NCBI GenBank assembly: GCA_004293915.1
Contig: RDZG01000073.1
Span: 1-64,000, forward strand
DNA length: 64,000 nt
Source of the DNA: Bacteroidota bacterium
Lineage (GTDB): Bacteria; Bacteroidota; Bacteroidia; Cytophagales; UBA9547
Direction of reading: 5' to 3'
Position numbers and translations under genes: made by a program. Under the pieces are notes generated by a model. It saw only the letters and a list, made by a program, of their open reading frames with translations. It searched no databases and was not told the origin of the DNA. This document shows, one piece after another, positions 61,201 through 64,000 of the stretch (positions within the stretch are counted from its first letter, which is position 1; each line of letters starts with the position of its first letter).

Positions 61201-64000
61201 TCTTTTCCCCACCAAGTTTTGTGAAATATAATAATTCGTATGGTGTTCCTAATGCTCCATTTGAATTTGCACCTGGTTTTGTTGTTACCAATACGGTAGA
61301 TTCAACTTATTATGAAGAATATGCTGAATATGCAGTTGCTTTTGTACAGGGTTTAAGAGAAAAATCAGGTGTTGAAGTGTGGGGTTTAAGTATTGGAAAT
61401 GAAATACAGTTTAATCAAACTTATCAATCTGTAGTTTACACCACTTCTCAATACGTAGAAATCGTAAGAAGAGTGGGTAGGAGATTAGCAGCAGCAGGAC
61501 TGAAAACTTTTATTTGGGGTGCAGAAACACTTCAAGGACAAGATTCTGGAAATGATTATTTAAAAGCCTGTCAAGCGGATCCAGAAGTTAGGAATTATTT
61601 TGCTGGATATGCTATACATGCTTATGCAGCAAACGGAGTAGGTCAAGCTGCTCCAAGTTGGGGGAATGTTGTAATTGATTCAAGAGATACAAGATCAAAT
61701 GGTGGTTTAGCTTTAATGCGCCAAAGTGTTATTGCAACTGTTGGACCTGGAGGTGAACCGCATAATGGAAATGGCGGTCCTGGTATTCCAATTTATCAAA
61801 CAGAAACTTCTCAAGGTGGCGTTGCCAATTTTGAAGGATGGGACAACGCAATGGGTATTTTTGCAGGTGTGTCAACTTCTTTAAGTGTGGGTAAAAATTC
61901 TGGATGGTATTACATTGGAATAGGTAAAAGTGCTAAAATGTATTATACCTACAAACACATGGATAAATTTGTTTTTGGAGGTGCAAGGCACATTCCTGTA
62001 ACACAACCAGTAGGCACAAATGTAAATGCGTTTAGAAACCCTGATGGTTCGGTGTGTGTTATGTTAGCAAATGATAATACAGGAATGCGTACTTTTTCAT
62101 TTGGTGGTGTAAATATGCCAACTGCTAATAGAGCTTATTTATCTGTTGATAATTTATTTTGGAAAGATTTGGGTACAATTACAGGAAATATAAGTGTACC
62201 ACCCAATGCTATGCTTACACTTTGGGGTGGAGGAAATGCCTTAGTTGCTGCAAGTGGAGTTACTGTGTCTGGTGCAAATTCAACAAATGTAGCTGGAGGT
62301 TTAATTCAATTTAATGAAACTGTTTTGCCTGCTATTTTAGTTGACAAATCTGTTACTTGGTCAGTAATCACACTAACAGGAAATGCCATCATTAATCAAT
62401 CTGGTTTAATGACTGCTGTATCAAATGGCACAGTAAGAATAAGAGCAACATCTGTGGCTACTCCTACCGTATTTGGAGAGTTAGTTGTTACAATTTCAGG
62501 ACAATATGTTCCAGTAACTTCAATTACAGTTGATGGCTTAGGTGGAGTTCGCTCAGTAGCACCCTCAGCAACATTGCAAATGACTGTAACTGGTGTATTA
62601 CCTTTGATTGCACCTGTAAGAGATGCTAGTTGGACATTAAATCCAGCATCTGGTATTGCTTCTATCAATAGTAATGGATTATTAACAGGAATTTCTGCAG
62701 GTAGAGTAACAGTAATAGGTACTTCTTTGGATAATTTAACTGTAACAAGTCGAGTTGTTGTAACCGTAACCAGTTCAAGTGTAGCAATTACATCTGCAAC
62801 GGTAACTGGAGGCACTAATCAAATAACTACAGGAGGCGGAACGCTTGCAATGACATCTACTTTTAGTCCTGCAAATGCAACTAGTACAACTGTTGGTTGG
62901 TCTATTTCTGGTTCAATTGCAAGTATTAATCCAACCACTGGTTTAGTTACAGCATTGAATAGTGGAAATGGAGTAGTAACAGTAACATCTACTTATGCAG
63001 CTTGGGGAATTTCTGCAACAAGAGTAATAACAATTTCAGGACAGACTTCACTTATAACTTCTGCTACAATTAATGGAATGGGAGGTTCATCTGTGATTAA
63101 TACAGCTAATGGAACATTACAAATGGTAGTTGTAGGATTTTTACCAATAGATGCAACAAATACAACTCCAACTTGGTCTTTATTAGCACCAAATTTGGGT
63201 AACAGCATAAATTCATCAGGATTATTATCTGCAACTACTAATAGTAATGGAGTAATCACTGTACAAGCAGCTTTTGGATCTGTTTTAGCTAGAAGAATAA
63301 TTACAGTTTCTGGACAAAATATACCAGTTACTGCTGCCGTTATTAATGGTCTTGGTAATGTTTCAGTAATTAATACAGCAAATGGAACCTTGCAAATGAC
63401 CACAACTGGAATTACTCCTATTAATGCAAATCAAAATATTATTCCGACTTGGTCTTTACTAACACCAAATTTGGGTAATAGTATAAATGCATCAGGATTA
63501 TTATCTGCTACTACTAATAGTAATGGAGTAATTACTGTGCAAGCAGCTTTTGGGTCAGTTTTAGCTACAAGAATAATTACAGTTTCGGGTCAAAATATTC
63601 CTGTTACATCTGCTGTTGTAAATGGTATTGGTGGTATTTCAGTAATCAATACTGCTAACGGAACTTTACAAATGACCACAACTGGAATTACTCCTGTTAA
63701 TGCAAATCAAAATATTGTTCCGACTTGGTCTTTATTATTACCAAATTTGGGTAATAATATAAATTCATCTGGATTATTATCTGCAACTACTAATAGTAAT
63801 GGAGTAATCACAGTTCAAGCTGCATTTGGTTCAGTTTTAGCTACTAGAGTAATTACAGTATCTAATCAAAATGTTCCGCTTACAGCTGCTACAATCAACG
63901 GTGTTGGTGGAGTTTCGGTTATCAATACGGCAAATGGCACGTTACAAATGACTGTTTCAGGTATTGCTCCTTCAGGTGCAAATACGAATCTTACCCCAAC
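58281..64000 (+). CDS. Giant secreted protein with a GH30-like glycosidase domain and Ig-like repeats (3' end outside the window)
   Basis: The frame stays open from ATG 58281 to the window end, over 1900 codons. Residues 1-30 are a signal peptide. About 31-190 looks like a carbohydrate-binding beta-sandwich, and 190-870 has Ig/cadherin-like domains. Residues about 875-1330 resemble clan GH-A, family 30 type: FFSPPSFVK, acid/base E1041 in SIGNEIQF, nucleophile E1175 in YQTETSQGG, and a C-terminal beta-domain (GGARHIP, FRNPDGSVCVM). From about 1340 on are BIG_2-type Ig-like domains, the last being 91-92 aa repeats. A T9SS C-terminal domain would be expected past the window. It probably attacks a plant or algal polysaccharide, but the substrate is not readable. 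Confidence 0.85.
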   Translation, partial: MNKTILKIRSHVARVGLFLAVCAAGIANAQNGYFQNFTAPGVPSAFTWETSYAVSVQNQALEVIVNKANNFHGVTVTFPTALNLSASARRKVSFRIKTDTTTRKLPYEIGLAFFNAGATNQNGGRRTNKIIYPTGKWQTISFDFNDPAFTTGANSLNFSAVTQLNITFQPMGYMQGNTKVQIDDLAVGNNGVVGQAAIVSPYFTGIDNQEISINTTTSVSIRNAVDSDNLNSNVTFTAASSNTSILPNPTFQTSPILSNSYFSFTSGNGSTGDLQTNRVIKMLMTPNTNQSGMVTVTITATAASQVGATSVPYRYIINVNVKPNIAPTIGTIPTSLTIGSDRKTDIFLDNIVSGNGEVTQILSISGLSSDQTILQNSQIVASYNGISLSGKLSITPIQFSSPASKIFNLTVTVSDNGGIVAGGSDRTSYVIPITVLPTFYNAPTIGVIPNQIDNIITQGPRTIRIEPITDGNGGSRIASVTAVSGNTGILANPTVSYTTGNNFALLTYNSLLVGTTDISVTATNFGAPANSNGNSSFTRSFVMKALNPPQAGYIEPMTVQTIVGAPLNPGTQADGRFSTVAGTWFVENQGTQQTVTINTTTGVMSISMNKDGTAPGYFSGVWYKPYGGGELFDFATSPYISVKLSATNPANLPNLGVAIDLWDVNGYRYGLEANVQVTPTATTYTFCYTGSPCAFDGQPWSNCGGNGRPEFNFSKIKTILFNFGQTVSAIGTGTFTPYSGTITMSDLRLGSDAVGSGSCTLPVPNVVFGETPNPFHLTTQTGPKTVTITGINAGSTPITGKNNNPVNLSAAGAFSPSVLSFNTTTGVAIIQYNTGGAASGVITLTGVASGSNTKTKTFTVTVQAPPASQNVIVTNDLNANFADGFKGQTIDGSPFGVCEIFGDDGGTGLPDSYYENLKDVGIKSMRVGIWDFEPKNDNNDPFVLDKTKLDYTAMGVDFFKKAKDAGVERFLVTFFSPPSFVKYNNSYGVPNAPFEFAPGFVVTNTVDSTYYEEYAEYAVAFVQGLREKSGVEVWGLSIGNEIQFNQTYQSVVYTTSQYVEIVRRVGRRLAAAGLKTFIWGAETLQGQDSGNDYLKACQADPEVRNYFAGYAIHAYAANGVGQAAPSWGNVVIDSRDTRSNGGLALMRQSVIATVGPGGEPHNGNGGPGIPIYQTETSQGGVANFEGWDNAMGIFAGVSTSLSVGKNSGWYYIGIGKSAKMYYTYKHMDKFVFGGARHIPVTQPVGTNVNAFRNPDGSVCVMLANDNTGMRTFSFGGVNMPTANRAYLSVDNLFWKDLGTITGNISVPPNAMLTLWGGGNALVAASGVTVSGANSTNVAGGLIQFNETVLPAILVDKSVTWSVITLTGNAIINQSGLMTAVSNGTVRIRATSVATPTVFGELVVTISGQYVPVTSITVDGLGGVRSVAPSATLQMTVTGVLPLIAPVRDASWTLNPASGIASINSNGLLTGISAGRVTVIGTSLDNLTVTSRVVVTVTSSSVAITSATVTGGTNQITTGGGTLAMTSTFSPANATSTTVGWSISGSIASINPTTGLVTALNSGNGVVTVTSTYAAWGISATRVITISGQTSLITSATINGMGGSSVINTANGTLQMVVVGFLPIDATNTTPTWSLLAPNLGNSINSSGLLSATTNSNGVITVQAAFGSVLARRIITVSGQNIPVTAAVINGLGNVSVINTANGTLQMTTTGITPINANQNIIPTWSLLTPNLGNSINASGLLSATTNSNGVITVQAAFGSVLATRIITVSGQNIPVTSAVVNGIGGISVINTANGTLQMTTTGITPVNANQNIVPTWSLLLPNLGNNINSSGLLSATTNSNGVITVQAAFGSVLATRVITVSNQNVPLTAATINGVGGVSVINTANGTLQMTVSGIAPSGANTNLTP
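63028..64000 (+). repeat. Tandem 276-bp repeats encoding Ig-like (BIG_2) domains
   Basis: Units begin at 63028 (273 bp), 63301 (276 bp), 63577 (276 bp) and 63853 (continuing past the end). Each encodes a TWSLLxPNLGNxINxSGLLS-type domain. The two central units are nearly identical. Confidence 0.9.

Noticed and set aside
62396-63403. Antisense open frames opposite the giant Ig-like protein
   Set aside because: They are hydrophobic/Val-Thr-rich shadows of the tandem BIG_2 repeats with no start context or domain match.

Overview
The window is a 64 kb piece of a strongly AT-rich Bacteroidota chromosome, most likely a Cytophagales- or Sphingobacteriales-like member. The evidence is: -7 promoter boxes of the Bacteroidota TAnnTTTG type, no useful Shine-Dalgarno sequences, a secreted M43 metalloprotease with a type IX secretion (T9SS) C-terminal sorting domain, four PD40-propeller envelope proteins (two with the domain order of T9SS PorE), a CarboxypepD_reg-type TonB-dependent receptor, a 7TMR-DISM histidine kinase and a CrtD-type carotenoid desaturase. 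No rRNA, tRNA, CRISPR array or intact transposase was seen.

Layout. 0-9 kb: the tail of a gene, a dispersed hairpin repeat, a hypothetical secreted protein, an operon of outer-membrane barrel, 7TMR-DISM kinase and LuxR regulator, gmk, a LOG-family protein, then ugd with two unknown genes. 9-16 kb: a secreted unknown, a PhoD-like phosphatase, crtD, a small coiled-coil lipoprotein, miaE, a FemAB/GNAT-like protein and a PASTA protein. 16-20 kb: a surface-glycan cassette (glycosyltransferase, MsbA-like ABC exporter, O-antigen ligase/polymerase) that begins inside the 3' end of the PASTA gene. 20-24 kb: radC, eamA, cysC, a nuclease-fold membrane protein and a YfcE-type phosphoesterase on the minus strand. 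24-28 kb: a 1268-aa PorE-like protein with a long repetitive linker. 28-34 kb: a CHASE3 kinase, TerC, a DUF433/DUF5615 toxin-antitoxin pair, then hemerythrin-RuvX-RuvB. 34-39 kb: an accessory block (frameshifted membrane-protein gene, DUF4386 protein, TonB-dependent receptor, PAS-LuxR regulator) ending next to a second copy of the hairpin repeat. 39-44 kb: a B12-binding radical SAM protein and a divergent sugar-acid dehydratase/SDR pair. 44-52 kb: an outer-membrane protein with an 8-bp repeat in its 5' coding end, an OmpA/PD40 protein, a MenE-like ligase, ComEC and the M43 protease. 52-64 kb: a small basic protein, an acetyltransferase, a second PorE-like protein, a PD40 protein with a decayed OmpA domain, and the first 5.7 kb of a giant secreted protein with a GH30-like catalytic domain and Ig-like repeats that runs off the window.

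The main theme is the cell envelope. Four proteins combine a PD40 propeller with an intact or eroded OmpA peptidoglycan-binding domain. They sit near T9SS-type secreted proteins and look like a family of periplasmic tethers that has diversified by linker repeats and loss of peptidoglycan binding. The sites most worth testing are the 8-bp repeat directly after a start codon (possible phase variation), the RIC-like hemerythrin lacking its N-terminal Cys pair, the LuxR/TonB-receptor palindrome, and the large repeat-rich glycosidase.
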